NCBI RefSeq assembly: GCF_018860505.1 | Contig: NZ_JAHKPU010000030.1 | Location: 186,001 to 250,000 of the forward strand | Length of the DNA: 64,000 bases | Source: Pacificibacter marinus | Lineage (GTDB): Bacteria > Pseudomonadota > Alphaproteobacteria > Rhodobacterales > Rhodobacteraceae | Direction of reading: 5' to 3' | Shown here: in pieces, positions 16,151 through 24,834 of the stretch | Layout: each line of letters begins with the position of its first letter | Position numbering within the stretch: the first letter of the stretch is position 1 | The notes under the pieces: generated by a model | Database searches by the model: none | What the model was told of the DNA's origin: nothing | Seen by the model: only the letters and a program-made list of their open reading frames with translations | Program-made: the position numbers and the translations under genes

Positions 16151-16180
16151 AAACGCCGCTCCTTGGAGTGGCGTTTTTTT
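16151..16180 (+). terminator. Intrinsic terminator after rpmE
   Basis: AAACGCCGCTCC-TT-GGAGTGGCGTTT with one G-T pair is followed by a run of T. It ends the ffh-to-rpmE transcript. The 168 bases from here to mipZ show no gene. Confidence 0.9.
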
Positions 16181-16348
16181 GTGGCCATGCACCAACTCTG
16201 ATCTGCACGTAATGCAGGCAACAATCCCTTTTCAATTGAGCTCAGTTTCGCAATTGCTCTTGCACCAATACGGCCAACGGCGGCATATAGAGACAACGCG
16301 AAACAGGAGCGTGCGATATAAGCGCGCCGCAAATAAGGTGAATGACAC

Positions 16349-17161
16349 GTGGCTCATATTATCATCGTAGGCAATGAAAAGGGCGGCGCGGGTAAGTCGA
16401 CCGTATCTATGCATGTCGCAACAGCCTTGTCACGCATGGGGCACCGTGTTGGGGCGCTGGATCTGGATTTGCGCCAAAAAACCATGGCACGCTACCTTGA
16501 GAACCGCTTGGCGTTCTGTTTGCGCGAAGGCTTTGACCTTCCCACACCAGAATATCGCGATCTACCCGATGTCGATGCCTCTGACCTTGATGAAGGCGAA
16601 AACATGTATGACCGCCGGCTGTCTTTGGCTGTCGCGGACTTGAAAGAAACATGTGATTTCATTTTGATCGACTGCCCAGGATCACATACACGCTTGAGCC
16701 AAGTCGCCCATTCACTGGCCGACACTTTGGTCACCCCTATGAATGACAGCTATATCGATTTCGATTTGCTGGCGCGGGTTGACCCTGAAACCAATAAAAT
16801 CATGGGACCATCCGTGTATTCTGAAATGGTCTGGAATGCGCGGCAATTGCGTGCCACCGCGGGACTTAAACCCATCGACTGGGTCGTCTTGCGCAACCGT
16901 CTTGGTGCGCAGAACATGCACAACAAGAAAAAAATCGGCGACGCGATGAACGATCTGTCCAAGCGCATCGGCTTTCGTGTATCTCCAGGTTTTTCTGAAC
17001 GTGTTATCTTTCGCGAACTGTTTCCACGCGGCTTGACCCTGCTAGATCTCAAAGAGATCGGCGTCAAAAATGCACTTAACATTTCGAATGTCGCTGCCCG
17101 TCAAGAGGTCCGTGACCTGATGAAAACACTAGATTTACCGGGCGTTGACATTAATTTTTAG
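16349..17161 (+). CDS. mipZ: MipZ-type division-plane ATPase
   Basis: A ParA-superfamily ATPase that in alphaproteobacteria forms a polar gradient and inhibits FtsZ away from midcell. The deviant Walker A motif is KGGAGKST (residues 11-18), followed by ALDLDLRQKTMARYLENR (MipZ-specific A' region) and the Walker B strand DFILIDCPGSHTRLS. The remainder (TPMNDSYIDFDLLARVD, DWVVLRNRL, GFRVSPGFSERVIFRELFPRGLTLLD) is typical of MipZ rather than chromosomal ParA, as is the 270-residue length. The start is GTG 16349 with an AAGGTG ribosome-binding site. It is transcribed alone after the rpmE terminator. Confidence 0.93.
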   Translation: MAHIIIVGNEKGGAGKSTVSMHVATALSRMGHRVGALDLDLRQKTMARYLENRLAFCLREGFDLPTPEYRDLPDVDASDLDEGENMYDRRLSLAVADLKETCDFILIDCPGSHTRLSQVAHSLADTLVTPMNDSYIDFDLLARVDPETNKIMGPSVYSEMVWNARQLRATAGLKPIDWVVLRNRLGAQNMHNKKKIGDAMNDLSKRIGFRVSPGFSERVIFRELFPRGLTLLDLKEIGVKNALNISNVAARQEVRDLMKTLDLPGVDINF

Positions 17162-17183
17162 CACACCGGTCCAATAGAGAACT

Positions 17184-17546
17184 TCAATCCAATTGAACAG
17201 TTGTCACGGTTGATGGATCAAGACCTTTGGCTGCCATAATGGCGACAAGGTCTTGCCCTGCGTCAGTGGGATCAACCCGAATGGTTTTGGTGTTGAGGCG
17301 AATGGATTTTGGCCGGTCTTGCCAAAGGCGACGCGGATCATACTTGGCCCAATTCACGCCATTCTGAAATCGCTCTGAGATAACGCCCAAGTCAGACAAG
17401 CCTGTGTCGTGACTATTGTCCGCAACCTGCGCGAGGGATGAAAGATCGCCCGTTTTCGACGCTGCCCGAAGCCCGTCAGATTTCGAAAAAATAAAGAAAA
17501 GTGCTGCAGCAGAAAGTATCACTGCCTGAATGACCATTTTTAACAT
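17184..17546 (-). CDS. Small single-membrane-segment protein of unknown function
   Basis: A 120-residue protein not recognised as a named family. It starts with a hydrophobic helix (MLKMVIQAVILSAAALFFIF), then a polar region ending with RLNTKTIRVDPTDAGQDLVAIMAAKGLDPSTVTTVQLD, which looks folded and would lie on the periplasmic side. It is convergent with mipZ (22-base gap) and followed upstream by another small membrane-protein gene in the same orientation. Codon use resembles neighbours, supporting a real gene. No function is assigned. Confidence 0.6.
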   Translation of the reverse strand: MLKMVIQAVILSAAALFFIFSKSDGLRAASKTGDLSSLAQVADNSHDTGLSDLGVISERFQNGVNWAKYDPRRLWQDRPKSIRLNTKTIRVDPTDAGQDLVAIMAAKGLDPSTVTTVQLD

Positions 17547-17607
17547 TCTATTTTTTCACCTATTCGTACCGCTAAAATCACTGTGCCCAAAAATAGTTGA
17601 GACTTCC

Positions 17608-17916
17608 TTACGCCAAACGCTCAAGACGCGACAAAAACGGATCTTTCTTTTGCCCGATCAAAAGGCGTCCAGATTTACTATCGTCGCAAGGCATATGGCT
17701 GTGACGCACCCCCAATACTGGACGGCTCGTACGCGAACACTGTGTTATCTGGTTTTTCTCTCGTGCTCTCTTTTCAAAATGCCGCTGGATCAATAAAGCG
17801 GCCACCGCAAAAATCATCAGGCCAAACCCGATCACGCCGAGAGCGAGACTATCCGCAGCACTAAGTCCGTTTGACCAAATTTCAAAAGAAAGCCGTGCAT
17901 TTTCTAAAAGTGCCAT
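17608..17916 (-). CDS. Small membrane protein of unknown function
   Basis: About 102 residues from ATG 17916 (108 from 17934). One strong transmembrane segment (SLALGVIGFGLMIFAVAALLI) is followed by a basic cytoplasmic tail (QRHFEKRAREKN). The C-terminal half (from about residue 60) is Cys- and Arg-containing and less convincing as folded protein. It lies just upstream of the 120-residue membrane protein gene on the same strand, so they may form a small operon. I do not recognise the family. The real end could be shorter if a frameshift is present; confidence is moderate. Confidence 0.45.
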   Translation of the reverse strand: MALLENARLSFEIWSNGLSAADSLALGVIGFGLMIFAVAALLIQRHFEKRAREKNQITQCSRTSRPVLGVRHSHMPCDDSKSGRLLIGQKKDPFLSRLERLA

Positions 17917-18067
17917 GTTCGATCCCAATCTCATTGCTGTTGATTAAGCTTCGCAGTGCAAAAAGGCGAAAATCGGGCATGATCGCGGAAACAAATGTGG
18001 TTCTTTGCGCGTAAATTACGTCAAAGGCATCTCCAATTGGCCCCTTAGGAGTCCTTTCAAGAATGAA

Positions 18068-19021
18068 TTATTGCGCACGTGTGGCCCACAAAGATCGTGC
18101 TGTGCCATTCGGGTTTGAAACCCCTAAAGTGTCCAAGGCCAATGCCGCAGTGCTGATAACGATCCCTTCGGCAAAAGCATCATCTGCGGTACCGTCCCAC
18201 AGGTCGCGCAATCGCTTGGGGTCCGTTTCACCATCATTAAGTTTACGCGTAGCCTCTAAATCAGGGACATAACTGTGTTCCCAAGACGCACCACCGCGCA
18301 GGCCAAAGGCAACGACGTCTTTCGACGGATTACGTTCAAATTCGCCTCCGCCGCCTTTGATCACCGTCAGAGATGTCAGCGACAGCAATTTAGACGCATC
18401 CGCCTGAAGCTCGCGATATGAGGGGTGAAAGACCCCTTGCACACTGGCATCAGCGGCACCGGGGTTGAGCATCCGGCTGACTGTATTGAGGCAAGAACGA
18501 AGGTTAAAGTCGCGGCGCAACTGTAAAAGACGGTGCAATTCCGGCGCGAAGTTTTCAAGCGGCAGATAAGCGATATTTTCAGCAGTAAGCGCGGCAGTCG
18601 CCCCGCCGATATCGTCGCAGACAGGAATACCAGCATAGGGCAGCGCATCGCGAATGGTCTGGGCCGCCTCGCCTTCGCCGTTGAAGCCATGCATCAAAAC
18701 GGAATGGCCTGCAGCTGCAACCAATTTGGCGGACAGCAGAAAATATGGCAGGCCACGCGTGCGCCCTGCGGCATAGCTGGGCCAATCAAGGTCAGGTTTG
18801 GGGGCATTGGGCAGGTCATCACGCAAGGCTTGGGTAAACCCCGCGATCTCATCTGCAACCTCGCCTTTCATGCGCAAGAGCATCAACAAAGCTCCGACAG
18901 ATTCAGGAGCAGCTTGACCACTTAGAATGATCCGCATCGCGTCATAGGCTTCGTCACGTGTCAGCGACCGCGAGCGTCCTGGGCCACGACCTAATGTGCG
19001 CACATGGGGGGCTAATGTCAT
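18068..19021 (-). CDS. TrpD2/YbiB-like glycosyltransferase-fold protein in the nas operon
   Basis: This protein has the two-domain fold of anthranilate phosphoribosyltransferase (317 residues): a helical N-terminal domain (SRSLTRDEAYDAMRIILSGQAAPESVGALLMLLRMKGE) and a larger alpha/beta domain with HGFNGEG where TrpD has its GTGGD loop. The missing canonical PRPP loop places it in the TrpD2/YbiB group, whose E. coli member binds nucleic acids instead of making tryptophan intermediates. Its start overlaps the nasA stop by 4 bases (ATGA), so it is the last gene of the nitrate operon. The role in nitrate assimilation is unknown. Confidence 0.82.
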   Translation of the reverse strand: MTLAPHVRTLGRGPGRSRSLTRDEAYDAMRIILSGQAAPESVGALLMLLRMKGEVADEIAGFTQALRDDLPNAPKPDLDWPSYAAGRTRGLPYFLLSAKLVAAAGHSVLMHGFNGEGEAAQTIRDALPYAGIPVCDDIGGATAALTAENIAYLPLENFAPELHRLLQLRRDFNLRSCLNTVSRMLNPGAADASVQGVFHPSYRELQADASKLLSLTSLTVIKGGGGEFERNPSKDVVAFGLRGGASWEHSYVPDLEATRKLNDGETDPKRLRDLWDGTADDAFAEGIVISTAALALDTLGVSNPNGTARSLWATRAQ

Positions 19022-21669
19022 TCTGCTGCCTCTTTCGCTTGTGTCTGCGCCTCCCGTACTTTCTCAAGCAGGTCAGCAATCTCAGGTCTGCAAGAGCCAC
19101 AATTCGTGCCCGCCTGCAAGGCTTTGCCAACGGCTTCGACGCTCATCAACCCATCGGCTTCAATTGCAGTTACAATCGTATTGATGCCCACATTAAAGCA
19201 AGAACAAACGACAGCGCCCGGATTTGGTTGATCCGCAGGCGACACGCCCGCAATCGCGTGTGGTGCATCGGTTGTGGGCAAGGTGGCAAGATAGTCGCGC
19301 ATCACAGCCACAGGATGCTTCGAGATAAACAAAGCCGCCTTGAGCACTGTGCCATCATAAAACGCCAAACGTGCAGTGCCAGAATTTGCATCGATCATTA
19401 TCTGCGCTGGCATGTCGGGCAGATCGAACATGCGACGCGCCTCGGCTTCCCAATCTTTAGGGGTGACAGCGCCAGCCAATTCCAAGCGATAGCCTGTGCG
19501 GGTTTTGGCGCGTGCCCAATAATCACAATTGGGCGCAACCTCATCGGACGACACAGCAAAGCCGTACCATTCGGCCTCAAATGGCGTCACAGCCACCACG
19601 GCGGCTTTGCTTTCCGGCTGGCCTGAGACAGGGTCAACGACAGGCGGCACAAGGGCGTCTATGCGTGCACTGGGGGCGGTCTCGCCCGTCCAATGCATCG
19701 GTGCAAACACATCGCCTTGGCGCACGCGGTCTGTGATCATCGCGCGCAAAATGCCCGACCCTGCGGGGCTTTTAACCTGCACAAGCATCGATGGTTTGAT
19801 CCCTGCGGCATCTGCGTCGTTGGGGTGAATTTCTATAAATGGCTCAGCCAAATGCGCCGACAGGCGTGGCGACAGCGCCGTGCGGGTCATGGTGTGCCAC
19901 TGATCACGAATGCGACCTGTGTTCATGCGCAAAGGATAGCGCTTGCCGGTTTTGGCCGCAGGGGCGCGATAGGTCAGCGGCAGCATGTTGGCCTTGCCAT
20001 CCGCCGTGAAAAACTGCCCATCGGCAAAAAACCGGCCGCCTTGACGCGCATGCGTGATCGGCCAGCGCTGCGGTACAAGACTATCATAGGCAGTATTGTC
20101 GATGTCGCTCAAAGCAGAGATATCAAAGTCCTTGCCAAAGACCGTACCAAGGCGCGACATATCCGCATATTCGCGAAAAATATCAGCAGGTACTTTGAAA
20201 TCAAAAGCACCGCCCCAGCCCATGCGACGGCCGACATCGGCTAAGATATCCCAGTCAGCCCGCGCTTGCCCTGGCGCCGCCATAGCGGGACGCTGGCGCG
20301 AAATGGTACGGTCCGAATTGGTGACGGTGCCGTCTTTTTCACCCCATGCACTTGCGGGCAAAAGCACATCCGCCAAGCGCGCGGTGTCTGTGGCTGCGGT
20401 GATGTCAGAGACGACAACAAAATCGCAAGATTTCATAGCCGCGACCACTTTGTCAGCATCCGGCATTGAGACAGCCGGATTGGTGTGAATGACCCAGAGC
20501 GCCTTGATGCGCCCATCGCCCACAGCCTCGAACATGTCGACGGCTTTCAGGCCCAATTTTGATGCCACATGATCTGTCTGCCAAAATTCAGAAACGGCCG
20601 CATGATGCACAGGGTTTTCGATGTCCAAATGACAGGCCAACATATTGGCCAAACCGCCAACTTCGCGCCCGCCCATGGCGTTGGGTTGTCCTGTGACAGA
20701 AAACGGCCCACAGCCTTTTGTGCCGATACGCCCCGTCACAAGGTGGCAGTTCAATATCGCATTGACCTTATCTGCACCCGCAGAGGATTGATTGACGCCT
20801 TGGGAAAACACCGTGACGGTTTTGGGCGTGTTGATCCACATATCATAGAAACGCTGCAAGGTCTCAGGCGCGAGGCCCGTGACAGTTGGGTCGCCCCCCC
20901 TTGCGGCTTGGATCGCAGCATCCGCGCCATTCACATACGTCAGATAGCTCTGATCGATAGCACCTTGCGATGCGATTTCAGCCAGCAACCCGTTGAACAA
21001 AGCCACATCGGAGCCTATGCGTAAAGGCAGATGCAAATCAGCCAGATCGCAACTTGCGGTGCGGCGTGGATCGACCACGATGATTTTCAAATCGGGGTTA
21101 TTTTCACGCGCGGCCACGATGCGTTGATACAAAACCGGATGGCACCATGCCAAATTTGATCCGACCAGTACGATTTGATCTGCTGCCTCCAAGTCTTCAT
21201 AGGTTCCGGGCACTGTATCTGTGCCAAAAGCACGTTTGTGCCCCGCCACGGTAGAGGCCATGCACAGCCGCGAATTGGTGTCGATATTGGCAGACCCGAT
21301 GAAGCCTTTCATCAGCTTATTGGCAACGTAATAGTCTTCGGTCAACAGCTGGCCAGAAACGTAAAATGCAACGCTGTCAGGCCCGTGTTCTGCGATGGTC
21401 TGTTTAAACTTTTGCGCTACCAAATCTAACGCTGTGTCCCAATCGGTGTCTACGCCGTCAATTTGTGGGGACAACAAGCGGCCCTCATGCGACACGGTTT
21501 CGCCCAAAGCAGAGCCTTTCGAACATAAACGCCCGAAATTGGCAGGATGCTCAGGATCACCGCGCACAGCTAACCCGCCTTGATCGTCAGGTTTAAGCAA
21601 AACACCGCAGCCAACTCCGCAATAAGGACAGGTGGACCGCGTTTCGTTTGATTGGCAAGGCAGTGTCAT
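19018..21669 (-). CDS. nasA: Assimilatory nitrate reductase catalytic subunit
   Basis: A cytoplasmic Mo-bisMGD enzyme reducing nitrate to nitrite. The N-terminal [4Fe-4S] ligands are Cys14, Cys17, Cys21 and Cys49 (CPYCGVGC... LCSKG). The molybdopterin oxidoreductase and dinucleotide-binding domains follow, with GSNLAWCHPVLYQR, GPFSVTGQPNAMGGREVGG and MNTGRIRDQWHTMTR. A C-terminal BFD-like [2Fe-2S] domain (about residues 810-870) carries VVCSCFNVG and GTNCGSCRPE. Length (883) fits NasA types with a built-in C-terminal cluster. The start overlaps the FAD-reductase stop by 4 bases. MobA for the cofactor is encoded nearby at 29578. Confidence 0.95.
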   Translation of the reverse strand: MTLPCQSNETRSTCPYCGVGCGVLLKPDDQGGLAVRGDPEHPANFGRLCSKGSALGETVSHEGRLLSPQIDGVDTDWDTALDLVAQKFKQTIAEHGPDSVAFYVSGQLLTEDYYVANKLMKGFIGSANIDTNSRLCMASTVAGHKRAFGTDTVPGTYEDLEAADQIVLVGSNLAWCHPVLYQRIVAARENNPDLKIIVVDPRRTASCDLADLHLPLRIGSDVALFNGLLAEIASQGAIDQSYLTYVNGADAAIQAARGGDPTVTGLAPETLQRFYDMWINTPKTVTVFSQGVNQSSAGADKVNAILNCHLVTGRIGTKGCGPFSVTGQPNAMGGREVGGLANMLACHLDIENPVHHAAVSEFWQTDHVASKLGLKAVDMFEAVGDGRIKALWVIHTNPAVSMPDADKVVAAMKSCDFVVVSDITAATDTARLADVLLPASAWGEKDGTVTNSDRTISRQRPAMAAPGQARADWDILADVGRRMGWGGAFDFKVPADIFREYADMSRLGTVFGKDFDISALSDIDNTAYDSLVPQRWPITHARQGGRFFADGQFFTADGKANMLPLTYRAPAAKTGKRYPLRMNTGRIRDQWHTMTRTALSPRLSAHLAEPFIEIHPNDADAAGIKPSMLVQVKSPAGSGILRAMITDRVRQGDVFAPMHWTGETAPSARIDALVPPVVDPVSGQPESKAAVVAVTPFEAEWYGFAVSSDEVAPNCDYWARAKTRTGYRLELAGAVTPKDWEAEARRMFDLPDMPAQIMIDANSGTARLAFYDGTVLKAALFISKHPVAVMRDYLATLPTTDAPHAIAGVSPADQPNPGAVVCSCFNVGINTIVTAIEADGLMSVEAVGKALQAGTNCGSCRPEIADLLEKVREAQTQAKEAAE

Positions 21670-22958
21670 TGTAGGCTTTCTTGAATCATCGGAATAGAAG
21701 CGGCGCGCGCGATGTCTGACGTGATCGCAGACTGAGGCAGTTGCGTGTGATCTGCATCAAAAGCAGGCCCGAATATGAGCTGATCACGCAATGACGCCAC
21801 ATTTGTGCCAGCTGTGATATGGTTGTAGAACCACACGCCATCGGCAGTTTCACCATAAAGAACAGCACCTATAAGTTTGTTTTTCTTGATCACCAGCCGC
21901 TTATAGACACGCCGTATTTTGTCGTGAAACACGATGCTTTCACGATCATCACCATCTTCGAAATCTCCGGCAGAGAACAAATCGCAACCGGTGACTTTCA
22001 ACTTGGTCGTCAGCTCTTTGGGCACGAACTGCGCGCTTTGGCCCAGCAGGGTTTTGGCCAAGACCTCGGCTTGATCATAAAGCGGGGCCACCAACCCAAA
22101 CAGCGCGTCTTTATGTTCTACACATTCGCCCAAGCTGAAAATGTTCGGGTTCGAGGTTTGCATGCGATCATCGACAACAACGCCTTTGTTCACCTCCAAA
22201 CCTGCGTCCTTTGCCACGGACACATTGGGCTTGATCCCAACAGCCATCACCAAAAGATCACAGGCAAGCTCCGTGCCGTCCGCCAATTGCAAGGCACGTA
22301 CACGGCCATCAATGCCCGCCACAATTTGAGTCGACGCGGCATTGCAGAGCACCTGTATACCCCGCGCTTCAAGATCAGCTCTCAGCAAGCCACCCGCTGG
22401 TGCGTCGAGTTGGCGGTTCATAATATGACCCGCATTGTGCACCACCGTCACGTTGACACCGCGCGCAGCCATGCCGGCCGCAGCCTCAAGCCCCAAGACA
22501 CCGCCACCGATCACAACAGCGCGGGCGTCAGGTTTGCGCCCAAGCGCGATCATCGCCTCAGTGTCTTCTAAATCGCGATAGGCGATCACGCCGGGTAAAT
22601 CATGCCCCGGAATGGGGATCATAAATGGTGTTGACCCTGTGGCGATCACCAGCTTGTCATAGGCAACACTGCCCTTTTCCCCGACCACCATTTTGGCCAT
22701 CGGATCAATCGATAGCACGCGCTCTTCAAATCGGCACGTCACACCATGCTTGACGTACCAAGCGTCATCATGTGTGACGATATCCGCATAGGTCTTTTCA
22801 CCTGACAAAACAGGCGACAACATAAGACGGTTATAAGTGCCACGCTTTTCTGCGTTGAACAGCGTCACATCATAAGCTTGCGGATCAGCCGCGATCAAAT
22901 GGTCAAGCAAACGACCAGGCGCCATTCCAGCGCCGATGATGACAAGTTTTTGTGGCAT
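21666..22958 (-). CDS. FAD/NAD(P)H-dependent reductase, NirB N-terminus/NasB-like
   Basis: A 430-residue pyridine-nucleotide-disulphide-type flavoprotein. The FAD motif is VIIGAGMAPGR at the N-terminus, the NAD(P)H motif is AVVIGGGVLGLEAA (about residues 147-160), and LVMAVGIKPN and FSLGECVEH (FAD C-terminal motif) follow. It corresponds to the flavin domain of NirB or to NasB/NasC-type electron donors, but has no siroheme/4Fe-4S domain, so it cannot itself reduce nitrite. Directly overlapping nasA, it most likely passes NAD(P)H electrons to the C-terminal [2Fe-2S] domain of NasA. Electron-donor role is inference from family and position. Confidence 0.85.
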   Translation of the reverse strand: MPQKLVIIGAGMAPGRLLDHLIAADPQAYDVTLFNAEKRGTYNRLMLSPVLSGEKTYADIVTHDDAWYVKHGVTCRFEERVLSIDPMAKMVVGEKGSVAYDKLVIATGSTPFMIPIPGHDLPGVIAYRDLEDTEAMIALGRKPDARAVVIGGGVLGLEAAAGMAARGVNVTVVHNAGHIMNRQLDAPAGGLLRADLEARGIQVLCNAASTQIVAGIDGRVRALQLADGTELACDLLVMAVGIKPNVSVAKDAGLEVNKGVVVDDRMQTSNPNIFSLGECVEHKDALFGLVAPLYDQAEVLAKTLLGQSAQFVPKELTTKLKVTGCDLFSAGDFEDGDDRESIVFHDKIRRVYKRLVIKKNKLIGAVLYGETADGVWFYNHITAGTNVASLRDQLIFGPAFDADHTQLPQSAITSDIARAASIPMIQESLQ

Positions 22959-22979
22959 AGTTCGGGCTTTCTTAACTGT

Positions 22980-23000
22980 GCCCTATGCGTTTGCATGGGC
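22980..23000 (-). other. Hairpin between nrtC and the FAD reductase gene
   Basis: GCCC-T-ATGC / GCAT-GGGC forms a bulged stem in the 180-base gap 22959-23138, which contains no gene. There is no T-tract. It may be an RNA processing or stability element; evidence is weak. Confidence 0.3.
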
Positions 23001-23138
23001 GACATCATTCATCGCGTCAGACAAGACACCACAGGCTACGGGCCTCGAGTGCCTTTGTGTTTGGGCAACCAACAGCCGCACAAACATTTCTCAAGCGCAT
23101 ACCAAAAACAGCCCAAGGTCTTTACGCATCCATGTTGG

Positions 23139-24830
23139 TTACTCGGCTGCGACTGATTTCACGGTAGGCGTTTGCACTTTTGGTTTTGGCTTGGCCCCAT
23201 GTTCGTATTCTTCCAAGAAATCGAGAACCTCTTGGCGGTAGTGATAGTAATCAGGGTGCTCAAGCAGCGCTTTGCGGGTGCGTGGGCGTGGCAAATTGAC
23301 GTCAGTGATTTTGCCGATTGTCGCTTGCGGCCCATTGGTCATCATGACCACACGGTCCGACAACAAAATCGCCTCATCCACGTCATGCGTGACACAGATC
23401 GTGGTGACTTTTGTGCGTTCCCACACTTCCATCAGCACCTCTTGCAATTCCCACCGTGTAAGACTGTCAAGCATACCGAAGGGCTCATCAAGCAGCAGCA
23501 ATTTGGGCGACAAAGCAAAGGCGCGAGCGATACCAACGCGTTGTTTCATACCGTTGGACATAGAATGCGCTTCTTTGTCCATCGCGTCTGCCAGCCCCAC
23601 ACGTTCCAGATAGTATTCGATCACATCTTGGCGTTCAGCTTGGCTGGCGTTGGGATAAACTTTATGCACACCGATGGCGACGTTTTCTTTGGCTGTGAGC
23701 CACGGGAACAGGTTCGGAGATTGGAACACAACCGCGCGTTCAGGGTCCGCACCGCGCACCTCATACCCATCAAGTTTGATGACACCTTTCGAGATATCAT
23801 TCAAACCTGCCGCCATCGTCAAAACAGTGGATTTGCCGCAACCAGAGTGGCCGATAACCGAAATAAATTCGCCACGGTTCACCTTAAGATCAAAGTCTTC
23901 CACAACAGTCAGCGGCCCTTTGGGGGTCGGGTAAATTTTGTGAATTTGCGAGAAATCAAGGTAACGATCTTTGATCATGCCCTCTTGCGCTTTGGTCACG
24001 GCAGCAGGCACAGAATGGATCGGGGTTACATTTGGCAAGATGCGCGATTCTTCGTGTTTGGCGGTGATCCCGACATCCATCAAGTAAGACGTCACAGCAA
24101 CGCGTAAGGCTTTGAATCCCGCATCGTTGTTCATTGCTCCACGGTCGCGAGGACGTGGAATATTGACCACAAAAGGCGTACCAAGCGTGCCATCAGGATT
24201 GAGCGGCACAATGCGATCCGCCAGTAAAATAGCCTCATCAACATCGTTCGTGATCAAGATACAGGTCTTTTTGTCCTGCTCCCAAATATCCAAAATCTCA
24301 TCGGCCAAATTCGCACGTGTCAAAGCATCAAGCGCAGACAAAGGTTCGTCCAGCAACAACATTTCAGGGTCCATCGCCAAAGCACGGGCCACAGACACAC
24401 GTTGACGCATCCCGCCAGACAATTCAGCGGGACGGCGCGCAGAGGCATGACCAAGCCCCACCATGTTGATGTAGTGATCGGCCTTGTCGCTTTGCTCAGC
24501 CTTGGACAGCTTTGGAAAGACGCTATGCACCGCCAGAAAGACATTCCCTTTGACCGTCAACCACGGCATCAAAGAATAGGATTGAAACACCAAACCGCGC
24601 TCTGGACCGGGGCCTTCAATCGGCTTGCCTTTGAAGCTCACACTGCCTGTGTCGGGCTTTTCCAGACCTGCGACCATATTCATGATCGTGGACTTGCCAG
24701 AGCCAGAAAACCCGAGGATGGCAAGGAATTCACCTTCTTTTACATCCAAGGAAATATCCTTGAGAACTTCTTGACGCGTCAGCCCGTTGCCGAAGCCTTT
24801 GTTGACGTTTTCGAACGTTAAAATGCTCAT
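23139..24830 (-). CDS. nrtC: Nitrate ABC transporter, two fused ATP-binding domains
   Basis: A 563-residue protein made of two tandem ABC ATPases of the nitrate/taurine type. Domain 1 (about 1-250) has Walker A GFSGSGKST, signature LSGGMRQRVSVARA and Walker B MLLLDEP. Domain 2 (about 285-545) has GHSGCGKST, MSNGMKQRVGIARA and LLLLDEP; note SNG instead of SGG in its signature. Having both nucleotide-binding domains in one chain replaces the separate NrtC/NrtD pair of cyanobacteria. It starts 5 bases after the permease gene and energises uptake of nitrate or nitrite by NrtA-NrtB. Confidence 0.92.
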   Translation of the reverse strand: MSILTFENVNKGFGNGLTRQEVLKDISLDVKEGEFLAILGFSGSGKSTIMNMVAGLEKPDTGSVSFKGKPIEGPGPERGLVFQSYSLMPWLTVKGNVFLAVHSVFPKLSKAEQSDKADHYINMVGLGHASARRPAELSGGMRQRVSVARALAMDPEMLLLDEPLSALDALTRANLADEILDIWEQDKKTCILITNDVDEAILLADRIVPLNPDGTLGTPFVVNIPRPRDRGAMNNDAGFKALRVAVTSYLMDVGITAKHEESRILPNVTPIHSVPAAVTKAQEGMIKDRYLDFSQIHKIYPTPKGPLTVVEDFDLKVNRGEFISVIGHSGCGKSTVLTMAAGLNDISKGVIKLDGYEVRGADPERAVVFQSPNLFPWLTAKENVAIGVHKVYPNASQAERQDVIEYYLERVGLADAMDKEAHSMSNGMKQRVGIARAFALSPKLLLLDEPFGMLDSLTRWELQEVLMEVWERTKVTTICVTHDVDEAILLSDRVVMMTNGPQATIGKITDVNLPRPRTRKALLEHPDYYHYRQEVLDFLEEYEHGAKPKPKVQTPTVKSVAAE

Positions 24831-24834
24831 GAGA

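Noticed and set aside
21819-22571. 250-codon open frame opposite the FAD reductase
   Set aside because: Shadow of a gene with clear FAD and NAD motifs; no start signal or motif of its own.
22959-23138. A small nirD-like gene between nrtC and the FAD reductase
   Set aside because: No frame in either direction encodes a Rieske-type motif or a plausible start.
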